Source: Parvularcula sp963922235 (GTDB taxonomy: Bacteria; Pseudomonadota; Alphaproteobacteria; Caulobacterales; Parvularculaceae). From it: a stretch of DNA of 16,282 bases. Shown here in pieces: positions 1-6,322 of the stretch (position 1 is its first letter; every line of letters starts with the position of its first letter). Where the stretch lies: contig CAWUIJ010000058.1 of assembly GCA_963922235.1 (NCBI GenBank), forward strand, positions 1-16,282. The letters run 5' to 3'. A program made the translations under genes and the position numbers. The notes below the pieces were generated by a model. The model was not told where the DNA came from and made no database searches. It was given only the letters and a program-made list of their open reading frames with translations.

Positions 1-210
1 GGCATTCACCGCTCGCCAAAAGCTTGGGGTGAGTTTGCCAATTACCTGCTGGGTAAACCAGGCCTTTTCCGCCGGATGTTCCTCCCATGGCTTGAGTACT
101 TCCGTCCCGGCTTCCACCCTTGGGTCCACGACAATCGTAAGAAACTGCTCGAAACTGAGAAAGCTGTTCTCGGTGATGCAGAGGCTTACGGAACGGTTGC
201 TGCTGCCTAA
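1..210 (+). CDS. C-terminal fragment of a probable metal-dependent hydrolase (COG3687/PF10118-like)
   Basis: The frame is open from base 1 to a TAA at 208-210 and gives 69 residues; the start lies outside the window. The fragment is rich in Trp, Phe, Tyr and basic residues and contains FRPGFHPWVHDNR at about residues 39-51. From memory this resembles the C-terminal signature of the predicted metal-dependent hydrolase family COG3687 (PF10118), whose members tend to end with an RPGFHPW block followed by a short charged helix. The substrate of that family is not established. Nothing in the following genes suggests an operon with it. The family call rests on one motif, so a chance resemblance is possible; that the frame is coding is more certain. 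Confidence 0.6.
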   Translation, partial: GIHRSPKAWGEFANYLLGKPGLFRRMFLPWLEYFRPGFHPWVHDNRKKLLETEKAVLGDAEAYGTVAAA

Positions 211-524
211 CCCCTCGTGGGCAGCGCATACTTGGGTGAGGTCCGCGTTTCGGTGCGGGCCTCACTCACTTTTGAGTGGGGAAACAGTGACTCTGTGAGA
301 TCACGAGCATCCGTTCCCACGCGCTTTGACCAGCTCGATCCATGCCGTTTGTGCACAAATAGCCATTCGATCCTGTGGCGTTGGAACTCGACAAACGCCT
401 CAATTCTGTCAGCCCGCCAATTGGCCGCATCTTTATCAATGTGGAGCTTGGTGCTGACTAAATCTATGTTGCGATCTTCACGTGTATGCACCATCTGATC
501 GATGATGATCATCCCATCACGCAC
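207..524 (-). CDS. Possible small hypothetical protein (about 101-105 aa), function unknown
   Basis: The frame runs from a GTG at 524 (105 aa) or an ATG at 512 (101 aa) to a TAG whose bases overlap the TAA of the convergent hydrolase gene. The central part has a credible composition with many Trp, Arg and His residues, for example RIEAFVEFQRHRIEWLFVHK at about residues 40-59. The last 30 residues read through the hairpins at 238-281 and look less protein-like. I recognise no family. In favour of a gene: an in-frame stop lies just before the GTG, third positions are mixed but G/C-leaning, and a sigma70-like promoter sits about 50 bases upstream. Against: the Shine-Dalgarno is poor and the end overlaps a neighbour. 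It may be a decayed remnant. Confidence 0.25.
   Translation of the reverse strand: MRDGMIIIDQMVHTREDRNIDLVSTKLHIDKDAANWRADRIEAFVEFQRHRIEWLFVHKRHGSSWSKRVGTDARDLTESLFPHSKVSEARTETRTSPKYALPTRG
238..281 (+). terminator. Candidate terminator: two mutually exclusive hairpins after the hydrolase gene
   Basis: Hairpin A pairs 238-246 with 255-263 (9 bp, one G-U, 8-base loop). Hairpin B pairs 260-268 with 273-281 (9 bp, one G-U, loop CTTT). They share bases 260-263, so both cannot form fully at once. The site starts 27 bases after the hydrolase stop, which suits a transcript 3' end, but no T-tract follows, so intrinsic termination would be weak. Confidence 0.25.
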
Positions 525-544
525 AAGTTAGACGGGCGCCCATC

Positions 545-571
545 TTTAATTCTTTCGTGTAGGGAATTAAA
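545..571. repeat. AT-rich perfect inverted repeat, 8-bp arms
   Basis: TTTAATTC (545-552) is the exact reverse complement of GAATTAAA (564-571), with 11 bases between. It is markedly AT-rich for this DNA and sits directly downstream of the -10-like hexamer, over the expected minus-strand transcription start. It could be an operator, a 5'-UTR stem-loop or the remains of a terminator; no T-run follows on either strand. Confidence 0.35.
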
Positions 572-600
572 TTGTACCCAGCGCAGCTTAGATCCGACAA
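571..600 (-). promoter_or_regulatory. Candidate sigma70-type promoter on the minus strand
   Basis: Read on the minus strand, TTGTCG (600-595) and TACAAT (576-571) are separated by 18 bases. TACAAT matches the -10 consensus at 5 of 6 positions and TTGTCG matches the -35 at 4 of 6. Transcription would begin near 564, inside the inverted repeat at 545-571, and run into the possible gene ending at 207. It cannot drive the PEPC-like gene, which lies behind it. Confidence 0.35.
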
Positions 601-611
601 ACGGAGCAGGC

Positions 612-627
612 CCCCAATCAATTGGGG
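612..627 (-). terminator. Short hairpin downstream of the PEPC-like gene
   Basis: CCCCAA (612-617) pairs with TTGGGG (622-627) around a 4-base loop, 54 bases past the minus-strand stop at 681. There is no T-tract, so this is at best a weak 3'-end structure. Confidence 0.18.
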
Positions 628-680
628 CACAACCTATGTCGGTATCGATTGCGATTGACATGTGCGAGAGGGCGGCGAAC

Positions 681-3440
681 TCAACCGATCGCTCGGAAAT
701 GATGCGAAACGGCGAGGCTTATACGCTGACACTGCTCAAAGGCCTGCTCCAACGGTGCAATAGTGTCCGTGGCCACAGATACATAGCGTTGATCGGTGCT
801 AGGAGGATCAGCGGGCTCTGCGAAGCTGTCAATCATGCTCTGGCCCGCTGTTTGCGGAAATCCCTCGCATAGGCGTTGTACGGCACTCGAGATATTCAGT
901 GAAAGGATATCCTCAAAAACCTGTTCACGAGAAAAACCAGACGCGCCGCTAAAGGTGGGTAGGTTTCCAGCGATAAGAAACATGTGCTGAATCAATGCAA
1001 TGCGGATCGCGTGCAGCAAATCCAAATTGAGTGGCGGGGTCTTTTCGATGGAGAATCCCATCTCGCCCAGAGCCCGTTTGAGCGCAATGACGCTGGGCCG
1101 GAGGCGGGCAGCTGTTTGAAGCGCATCGAAATAGCGGCGGTCTTCCGCTAACTGATGAGCGAGATGGCCGCATGCTTGTTCGATATGGGGCTCACGCCCA
1201 TTGATTGGCCTCGTGGCCCATGACGATCCATCATAGAGTTTCATGTAGGCGATGAGTGTTTTCATGTCGGAAAGTTCTGTTGCGCGGGCAACGAGGGACA
1301 TGAGACGACGAAACCGATCAGAAGACTGCGCCAATTCAGCGTAGGCCTCAGGTTCTGTCGCGATCGCGTCGCCAACCCCTTCATGAATGTTGGCGAGGTA
1401 GCCGATCTGTTCGAGGCTGCCATTGTGAGAGATCGCGCGAATTCGGCGGAGACTGAGATCTTCTTCCGCTGACCGATCGAATTGACGCTTTGTCTTTCTT
1501 GAGCCGGACAGGGGCAGCATTGCCAGTCCTGGCCCCATCACGACACTGGCAAGACCGGAAAAATGGAAAAGATCCTTTTGCCGATCCTTTATGAAATTGA
1601 AAAAATCGATGCTTGCTTCTGTGCGCTGATAAAAAGGGTCAATCGATTTTGGTGGGCCGTTTGGAACAGCGTTCAGGAGGCCAGCAATGACCGCTTCGGC
1701 ATTTTCTTTTGAGTTAAACCAGGAAAACCCATCTCCCCCTTGAAAGCTCGATTCATGGATGAGCCGAATACCCCTTGATCGGAAGTGCTCGCGCGCGTGG
1801 GGGCTCATGATGTATTGGCTTCGGTCAACAATTGAGCCCGGATGGCCGCCTCGTCCCATACTCTCGCCATGGGTGTTGAAAACGATGGCTTCCAAGTGGT
1901 CGAGGCCTTTCGCTTTCATTTCATCGGCAAGCTGAATTTGGAGGCGCTCAATGGCCAGGCCAGCGGGAAGCTGTCCCATGAATCGGCCTGCGTCGGAAAA
2001 GCCCGCCTCAATGGACACCCGGCCTCGGGTTTGGACCTGCTCCTGAAATCCTTTTTGCTCCAGCAAGAGCGATAAGATCCGACGGCTTCGCTCGAAACTT
2101 GGCGCAGTTTCAAAGAGCGGGCAGATATCGATCGCGTGAGCTGCGCCGTAGCGTTTTGCCAGGAAGATGGCGGTGAGAACAGTGAGGGGATTCTCGCACT
2201 CCGCAATCAGTAGACGAATGGGTGTGTCTTCATCGATATGTTTGATAATTTGCGCAGCTGCGATAGCAATGCGCCGTGCGGAAGACGTCTCTGCCGCTAA
2301 GCTTCCGAAATTGACCCGTATGGGTTGGACTTGCGTAATCGCGTCGTTCACCGCAGTGAGTGCCGAGCGCCCGAAGAGATCAGCTCCCGGATGAAGAGGT
2401 AATACAGAACGCGCAGCGTTCCGGATCTGAGAGGCGTTGAGACGAAAATGGATCTCTCCCAACCCAAGGCCGCGCGCCTTCATGAGGCTTGCAATGGCCA
2501 AAATTTCGATGGCTTGGGGGGCTTCCATGTTTTCAGCAGCGCCCTGAAGGCAGGAGATGGTGTCTTTGAGTGAGGTGAGGCGATCGTCACCCTCTGCCGT
2601 TAGACGATCTGCTGCCGCCACCAAACCTTCCTTCGTCTGAAGGGTATCGTGGTTGGAAAATCCTTCGATCTCTGCAGTCGTCCTTACCAACCCTCGGCGT
2701 AGGCGATTGATGCATTGGTCAATCTCCGCGTTGGTGGGAAGGGCCTCAAGGCGGGAGATATAATCAATCAGTGCCTGCTCTTTTTCGATCAGCCGGTGGA
2801 TGATGATCCGTTCCCATCCGATATCCTGGCGACCATCAAGATCATAGCCGACCCAGGTCGCTAGGCTAACGGGTGTGGGTAGCAGCTTCCGAAACCCTTC
2901 GCCGAAACGACGGTGCGCTTCGATCAGAGCGTGCCGAGAAGCAGTTGTCACTGCCTCGCCTGCATGGCGCAGCGCTAGGCACGCCTCCTGATGTTCTTCT
3001 GTCAGACTAATCGATGACCTGATCTGTGTGGCTGGTGTGGTGTCGCCCTCGGATAGGATTGATGCGACGCCGTCTTTGGTCATGGCGAAGGTCGGGTGTC
3101 CCGTGAAGACCACTGTTTCTGAAGGGCGCGAAACGCGATCGCTAAAAGCGTCTTCGGTGCTGCAATCCTCAGTAAGCTGTCTCATTGCGGCTCCGAGGTC
3201 TTTGTCTACCCCAAGATATGCTCTTGCTTCCTCCCTGCGATGTTGCACCGCCTCGCAGGAGAACTCGTCAATCAGAGCCTGGGTATCGGCCAATGTGATC
3301 GCGCCAGCTTCAAGCGCTTTCGATAGCTCGTAGCCCAGTCGCCTGACCGGATTGGCGAGTGGGTCTGTTTCCAATTCACCCCGCAACGCGATCAGACGGG
3401 CTTCAAGGGCACTTCGGTCAAAGGACAATTGATCAGCCAT
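681..3440 (-). CDS. Divergent phosphoenolpyruvate carboxylase-like protein
   Basis: The gene encodes 919 aa, near the usual PEPC length (E. coli 883). PEPC is cytoplasmic and adds bicarbonate to PEP to make oxaloacetate. The PEPC landmarks appear in the right order: VVFTGHPTF at 110-118 (for VLTAHPT, active-site His at 115), GYDLDGRQD at 198-206 (for GGDRDGNP), HGESMGRGGHPG at 524-535 (for the HGRGG..GRGG loop), QGGDGFSWF at 567-575 (for QGE), GSRKTKRQ at 646-653 (for GSRPAKR), and a C-terminus HFRAIG like the canonical MRNTG. The loop is unusual: the first Arg-Gly-Gly is missing and two residues are lost, though the second GRGG is intact. The usual W-I-F-x-W-T-Q segment after GSRPAKR reads RAISHNGSLEQIGYL (668-682) instead. 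The start is ATG with no clear Shine-Dalgarno. The gene is transcribed away from the LacI gene. It may be a true variant PEPC or a relative with altered activity. Confidence 0.75.
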   Translation of the reverse strand: MADQLSFDRSALEARLIALRGELETDPLANPVRRLGYELSKALEAGAITLADTQALIDEFSCEAVQHRREEARAYLGVDKDLGAAMRQLTEDCSTEDAFSDRVSRPSETVVFTGHPTFAMTKDGVASILSEGDTTPATQIRSSISLTEEHQEACLALRHAGEAVTTASRHALIEAHRRFGEGFRKLLPTPVSLATWVGYDLDGRQDIGWERIIIHRLIEKEQALIDYISRLEALPTNAEIDQCINRLRRGLVRTTAEIEGFSNHDTLQTKEGLVAAADRLTAEGDDRLTSLKDTISCLQGAAENMEAPQAIEILAIASLMKARGLGLGEIHFRLNASQIRNAARSVLPLHPGADLFGRSALTAVNDAITQVQPIRVNFGSLAAETSSARRIAIAAAQIIKHIDEDTPIRLLIAECENPLTVLTAIFLAKRYGAAHAIDICPLFETAPSFERSRRILSLLLEQKGFQEQVQTRGRVSIEAGFSDAGRFMGQLPAGLAIERLQIQLADEMKAKGLDHLEAIVFNTHGESMGRGGHPGSIVDRSQYIMSPHAREHFRSRGIRLIHESSFQGGDGFSWFNSKENAEAVIAGLLNAVPNGPPKSIDPFYQRTEASIDFFNFIKDRQKDLFHFSGLASVVMGPGLAMLPLSGSRKTKRQFDRSAEEDLSLRRIRAISHNGSLEQIGYLANIHEGVGDAIATEPEAYAELAQSSDRFRRLMSLVARATELSDMKTLIAYMKLYDGSSWATRPINGREPHIEQACGHLAHQLAEDRRYFDALQTAARLRPSVIALKRALGEMGFSIEKTPPLNLDLLHAIRIALIQHMFLIAGNLPTFSGASGFSREQVFEDILSLNISSAVQRLCEGFPQTAGQSMIDSFAEPADPPSTDQRYVSVATDTIAPLEQAFEQCQRISLAVSHHFRAIG

Positions 3441-3595
3441 GCTACTGCTTTAGTCGTGGCGGCCGCGCTTTGCCAACGCTGCCATGCTGCGAAGATAGCA
3501 GTTTACCTCAGCGTTATTCTGTGGACAGTGTTCGCAACAGAGGGTTCTGGCCATACCGTGCACGCATAATATGGCTGAGTGGAGAGTGATTGAAT
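3441..3595. promoter_or_regulatory. Divergent intergenic region between the PEPC-like and LacI genes
   Basis: Both flanking genes start outward from these 155 bases, so promoters for both must lie here or overlap the genes. On the plus strand CATAAT (3565-3570) is a good -10 hexamer about 26 bases before the LacI start, but no convincing -35 stands at the right distance. On the minus strand TAAACT is a weak -10 candidate for the PEPC-like gene. Half-site-like TGTT...AACA around 3529-3539 is the only hint of an operator, and it is not a full palindrome. Confidence 0.35.
3581..3586 (+). promoter_or_regulatory. Ribosome binding site deciding the LacI start
   Basis: GGAGAG stands 9 bases before ATG 3596. 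It favours that ATG over the in-frame TTG at 3590 and the ATG at 3605, which fit the spacing less well. Confidence 0.55.
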
Positions 3596-4627
3596 ATGTC
3601 GACAATGCTTGACGTTGCAAAGCTTGCAGGCGTGTCGGTCAAGACGGTTTCGCGTGTCATCAACAACGAGCCTTACGTGCAAGATGCACTCAGGGCGCGT
3701 GTTAAAGCAGCGGCCAAGGATTTAGGATACATTCCAAGTGCTTCGGCGCGATCTCTTCGTAGCCGGAGAAGCTACCAAATCCACATGATCAGCCACATCA
3801 TCACGACGCCTTACGTGCATGCGATCCAAGCAGGAGCGATGCAAGTCTGCCAAAGCGATGGCTATCAGCTGGTTGTCTCCGTGTTACCGGACATAGACGG
3901 AGATCCAGTGGATGTGATGCGCGAGCGATTTGCCCGCCACATCGCCGCCAACAAGCCTGATGGTGTGATCTTGGTTCCTCCTTTCGCTGACCTTGAGGAT
4001 GTCAGTCATTGGTTCGAGGATCAGGGGGTTGCGGTCGCCAAAATCGGGGTCAGGTCTACGGATCACAGCATTTTGGCGGTGCAGATTGATGAGTATGAAG
4101 CCGCTCGAGAGCTGACTGGGTTGCTGGTGGAGCATGGTCACCGAAGAATTGGTTTCATCCGTGGGCGGGAGAATGAAAGCGCAACCGAAGAGCGCTTCCG
4201 CGGATTTCAGGCAGTCTTAGACGACCATAACCTGCCGCTCGATCCATCGCTGGTGATGCCCGGGAACTTCCATTTTTCCTCAGGTGTCGAAGCGGGCGCG
4301 CGTTTGCTGGGGCGATCCGATCCGCCCACGGCAATCTTCGCCGCTAACGATGACATGGCGGCAGGCGTCATCGTTGCTGGGCATAAGCTCGGTCTGATCG
4401 CGCCGCGCGACTTCTCAGTGGTGGGGTTCGACGATTCGGCAATTGCTGAGAAAACCTGGCCTGCTTTGACGACCGTTCGCCAGCCTGTGCTGGAATTCGG
4501 GACAGTTGCGACCGCTGGTTTGATCCGTTCTTTTGAAGGCGAGGGGCCGGAGAACGGCGGCGAAAGGCGGGTTTTGGACTACCTCCTTGTGTCGAGAGAT
4601 TCCGTCGCTGCCCCTCCACGTTGCTGA
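3596..4627 (+). CDS. LacI/GalR-family transcriptional regulator, probable local regulator of the ED/sugar operon
   Basis: The protein has 343 aa, typical for LacI/GalR regulators. Residues 4-23 (MLDVAKLAGVSVKTVSRVIN) form the N-terminal helix-turn-helix with the classic DVAKLAGVS.KTVSRV pattern. Residues 47-56 (PSASARSLRS) match the hinge helix, whose Leu54 corresponds to the minor-groove leucine of LacI. The rest is a periplasmic-binding-protein-like effector domain, with RIGFIRG, TAIFAANDDMAAG and FSVVGFDDS as family landmarks. A small sugar or sugar phosphate is the expected ligand; in similar clusters it is glucose or an ED intermediate such as KDPG or 6-phosphogluconate, but the sequence does not say which. 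The gene lies 185 bases upstream of the symporter gene in the same direction, and a CG-centred palindrome between them is its likely operator. It also faces the PEPC-like gene and might control it. ATG 3596 was chosen from the Shine-Dalgarno. Confidence 0.92.
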   Translation: MSTMLDVAKLAGVSVKTVSRVINNEPYVQDALRARVKAAAKDLGYIPSASARSLRSRRSYQIHMISHIITTPYVHAIQAGAMQVCQSDGYQLVVSVLPDIDGDPVDVMRERFARHIAANKPDGVILVPPFADLEDVSHWFEDQGVAVAKIGVRSTDHSILAVQIDEYEAARELTGLLVEHGHRRIGFIRGRENESATEERFRGFQAVLDDHNLPLDPSLVMPGNFHFSSGVEAGARLLGRSDPPTAIFAANDDMAAGVIVAGHKLGLIAPRDFSVVGFDDSAIAEKTWPALTTVRQPVLEFGTVATAGLIRSFEGEGPENGGERRVLDYLLVSRDSVAAPPRC

Positions 4628-4629
4628 GC

Positions 4630-4654
4630 GCTGAGGGCTTCTCACAAGCTTTTT
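4630..4654 (+). terminator. Weak candidate terminator after the LacI gene
   Basis: A TGAG/CTCA stem (4632-4635 with 4641-4644), extended by an outer GC/GC pair across a CAA bulge, is followed by TTTTT at 4650-4654. The stem is short, so it may give only partial termination. It lies 4 to 27 bases past the LacI stop. Confidence 0.28.
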
Positions 4655-4739
4655 GGTCAATCCGAACTGTCATTTTGTGCGGATTTGGATGCAAATACGC
4701 TCGCCAATCGCGTCGTATTTCTGTAAGAAAACAGTGTCA

Positions 4740-4751
4740 GACAACGTTGTC
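4740..4751. promoter_or_regulatory. Probable LacI-family operator upstream of the sugar symporter
   Basis: GACAACGTTGTC is a perfect 12-bp palindrome centred on CG, the form expected for LacI/GalR operators. It is preceded by the overlapping TGTCAGACA (4735-4743), which repeats the same TGTC/GACA half-sites. It lies 61 bases before the symporter ATG and overlaps a -35-like TTGTCA (4747-4752). A bound repressor would therefore block RNA polymerase. Binding by the adjacent LacI protein is inferred. Confidence 0.65.
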
Positions 4752-4775
4752 ATGTAGGAGAGGCATGCGTCTAGA
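4747..4775 (+). promoter_or_regulatory. Candidate promoter of the symporter/ED operon
   Basis: TTGTCA (5 of 6 to the -35 consensus) is followed after exactly 17 bases by TCTAGA (3 of 6 to the -10). The -10 is poor and lies inside the palindrome CGTCTAGACG (4768-4777). The main support is the spacing and the overlap with the operator. Confidence 0.3.
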
Positions 4776-4802
4776 CGATAACAAATAAGAATTCTCTCCG
4801 GT

Positions 4803-4807
4803 GAGGA
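4803..4807 (+). promoter_or_regulatory. Ribosome binding site deciding the symporter start
   Basis: GAGGA stands 5 bases before ATG 4813. It lies inside the codons that would follow the alternative GTG at 4801, so the ATG is the better start. Confidence 0.6.
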
Positions 4808-4812
4808 ACGCT

Positions 4813-6240
4813 ATGAGCAAGACAGCCGCGGCAAGCGCCGTTGACCCTTCGGAGAAGGACGAAACAAACGTCGGTTTTATCATTTTGATCGCCATCGTTG
4901 CGACGCTGGGCGGATTTTTGTTCGGCTTTGACAGTGGTGTGATCAATGGCACCGTCGATGGCCTGCAAACGGCTTTCGATTCAAGCAGTGTCGGCACGGG
5001 TTTCTCGGTTGCCTCCATGCTCTTGGGCTCTGCTGCGGGCGCACTCTTGGCGGGAACATTGGCCGATATATTCGGCCGGCGGATGATGCTGGTTGTTGCT
5101 GCTGTGATGTTCATCATCTCCGCATGGGGCTCCGGCGTTGCAGGCAACACACTTGAGTTCATCCTTTATCGGATTATCGGTGGATTGGCTGTCGGCGCGG
5201 CGTCTGTCATGTCGCCCGCTTACATTGCGGAGATTGCACCAGCACGCTTCCGCGGTGCTCTGGCTACGGCCCAGCAGATCGCCATTGTCACCGGACTCTT
5301 TTTTGCCTTTCTGTCGAATTATCTGCTGGCTGGATGGTCTGGTGGTTCGACGGCTGTCTTTGCCTTGGGATTTGAAACCTGGCGCTGGATGTTCTGGGTC
5401 GAGTTGATCCCTGCCGCAATCTTCCTCTTGGCGCTCTTCACCATTCCGGAAAGCCCTCGTTTTCTCGTGGCAAAAGGGAAAACAGACAGTGCACGAAGTG
5501 TTCTTGAAAAGCTCTTTGGTCGTTACGGCCGGAAAAAGGTCGAGGACATCGAGAGCACGCTCGATAGCGACCATAAGCCGAGCCTTGGCGATCTCTTTGT
5601 CGGTGGGAAAATTCGCCCAATCGTTTGGGTTGGCATCGGGTTGGCCGCTTTCCAGCAATTGGTCGGCATCAACGTGATTTTCTATTACGGTGCAGTGCTT
5701 TGGCAGTCAGCCGGGTTCACTGAAAGCGACGCCTTGCTGCAAAACGTTCTGACAGGCGCGTCGGGCATCGTTGCGGTCCTGTTCTGCTTGCTGCTGGTCG
5801 ATCGTATCGGTCGCAAACCCTTTCTGTTTTACGGCTCAATAGGCATGACGGTGACCTTAGGTGTGATGGCACTGGCATTCTCATCAGGTGGTCTTGGGGC
5901 TGATGGAGGCCTTTCCCTTTCTCGCGAGATGGGTCTCGTCGCCCTGGGTGCGGGTTTGAGCTACGCATTCATCTTCAACTTGAGCTGGGGCCCTGTCATG
6001 TGGGTGATGTTGGGTGAGATGTTTCCTAATCAAATTCGTGGATCCGCCCTCGCTATTGCTGGGCTGATGCAATGGCTCGCTAATTTTGTTGTGACCATGA
6101 CATTCCCCGTGCTGTTGACCACCATCGGTTTGGCTGGGGCATACGGCATATATGCTGCCTTCGCGGGTCTCTCGATTGTGTTCATTGCACGAACAGTGCG
6201 GGAGACAAAGGGGCTTGAGTTGGAGCAGATGGAGGGTTGA
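4813..6240 (+). CDS. Sugar porter (MFS) family sugar:H+ symporter, probable glucose/hexose importer
   Basis: This 475-aa inner-membrane protein belongs to the sugar porter branch of the major facilitator superfamily, like XylE, GalP and Glf, with about 12 hydrophobic segments. Family motifs appear in order: GGFLFGFDSGVI (33-44) in helix 1, DIFGRR (85-90) in loop 2-3, AEIAPARFRG (139-148), PESPRF (212-217) after helix 6, QQLVGIN (281-287) in helix 7, where the QQ..G.N residues bind sugar in XylE, DRIGRK (330-335) in loop 8-9, SWGPVMW (391-397) in helix 10 and RETKG (463-467, usually PETKG) at the end. The gene precedes zwf-pgl-edd-glk-eda, and a glucokinase in the same cluster implies that free glucose enters through it. 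Glucose is therefore the best guess, but xylose, galactose or fructose cannot be excluded from the sequence. An operator-like palindrome lies upstream. Confidence 0.92.
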   Translation: MSKTAAASAVDPSEKDETNVGFIILIAIVATLGGFLFGFDSGVINGTVDGLQTAFDSSSVGTGFSVASMLLGSAAGALLAGTLADIFGRRMMLVVAAVMFIISAWGSGVAGNTLEFILYRIIGGLAVGAASVMSPAYIAEIAPARFRGALATAQQIAIVTGLFFAFLSNYLLAGWSGGSTAVFALGFETWRWMFWVELIPAAIFLLALFTIPESPRFLVAKGKTDSARSVLEKLFGRYGRKKVEDIESTLDSDHKPSLGDLFVGGKIRPIVWVGIGLAAFQQLVGINVIFYYGAVLWQSAGFTESDALLQNVLTGASGIVAVLFCLLLVDRIGRKPFLFYGSIGMTVTLGVMALAFSSGGLGADGGLSLSREMGLVALGAGLSYAFIFNLSWGPVMWVMLGEMFPNQIRGSALAIAGLMQWLANFVVTMTFPVLLTTIGLAGAYGIYAAFAGLSIVFIARTVRETKGLELEQMEG

Positions 6241-6267
6241 CCCTTCTTGACGTGTGCGATTTCAAAA

Positions 6268-6299
6268 TCCTGAAGGCGCTTTCAATAGCATCTTCAGGA
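6268..6299 (+). other. Intercistronic stem-loop between the symporter gene and zwf
   Basis: TCCTGAAG (6268-6275) pairs perfectly with CTTCAGGA (6292-6299). Inside the 16-base loop GCT (6278-6280) can pair with AGC (6287-6289). It begins 28 bases after the symporter stop and ends 8 bases before the zwf Shine-Dalgarno. There is no T-tract, so it is more likely an RNA-processing or stability element than a terminator. It is the only sizeable gap (82 bases) within the operon. Confidence 0.45.
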
Positions 6300-6307
6300 C
6301 GTGATCT

Positions 6308-6315
6308 GAGAGGAG
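6308..6315 (+). promoter_or_regulatory. Strong ribosome binding site of zwf
   Basis: GAGAGGAG stands 7 bases before ATG 6323 and decides for it over the TTG at 6320. It is among the best Shine-Dalgarno sequences in the window. Confidence 0.6.
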
Positions 6316-6322
6316 CGATTTG

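Larger units (their letters stand above)
211..680. other. Gene-poor region between the hydrolase and the PEPC-like gene
   Basis: These 470 bases separate two tail-to-tail genes. They hold two overlapping hairpins just after the hydrolase (238-281), a possible minus-strand small gene (207-524) with a promoter-like pair (571-600), an AT-rich inverted repeat (545-571) and a short hairpin near the end of the PEPC-like gene (612-627). No tRNA fold, IS end or tandem repeat was recognised. Each item is listed separately with low confidence. Confidence 0.6.

Noticed and set aside
486..872. 128-codon plus-strand frame at the end of the PEPC-like gene
   Set aside because: More than half is antisense to the PEPC-like C-terminus, it has no good ribosome binding site and no motif.
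4981..5658. 225-codon minus-strand frame inside the symporter gene
   Set aside because: It is opposite a clear MFS gene, its product has low-complexity charged stretches and no motif, and it is explained by codon bias of the real gene.
6247..6252. TTGACG as a -35 for an internal zwf promoter
   Set aside because: It is a good -35 match but no acceptable -10 lies 15-19 bases downstream; the sequence there forms the stem-loop instead.
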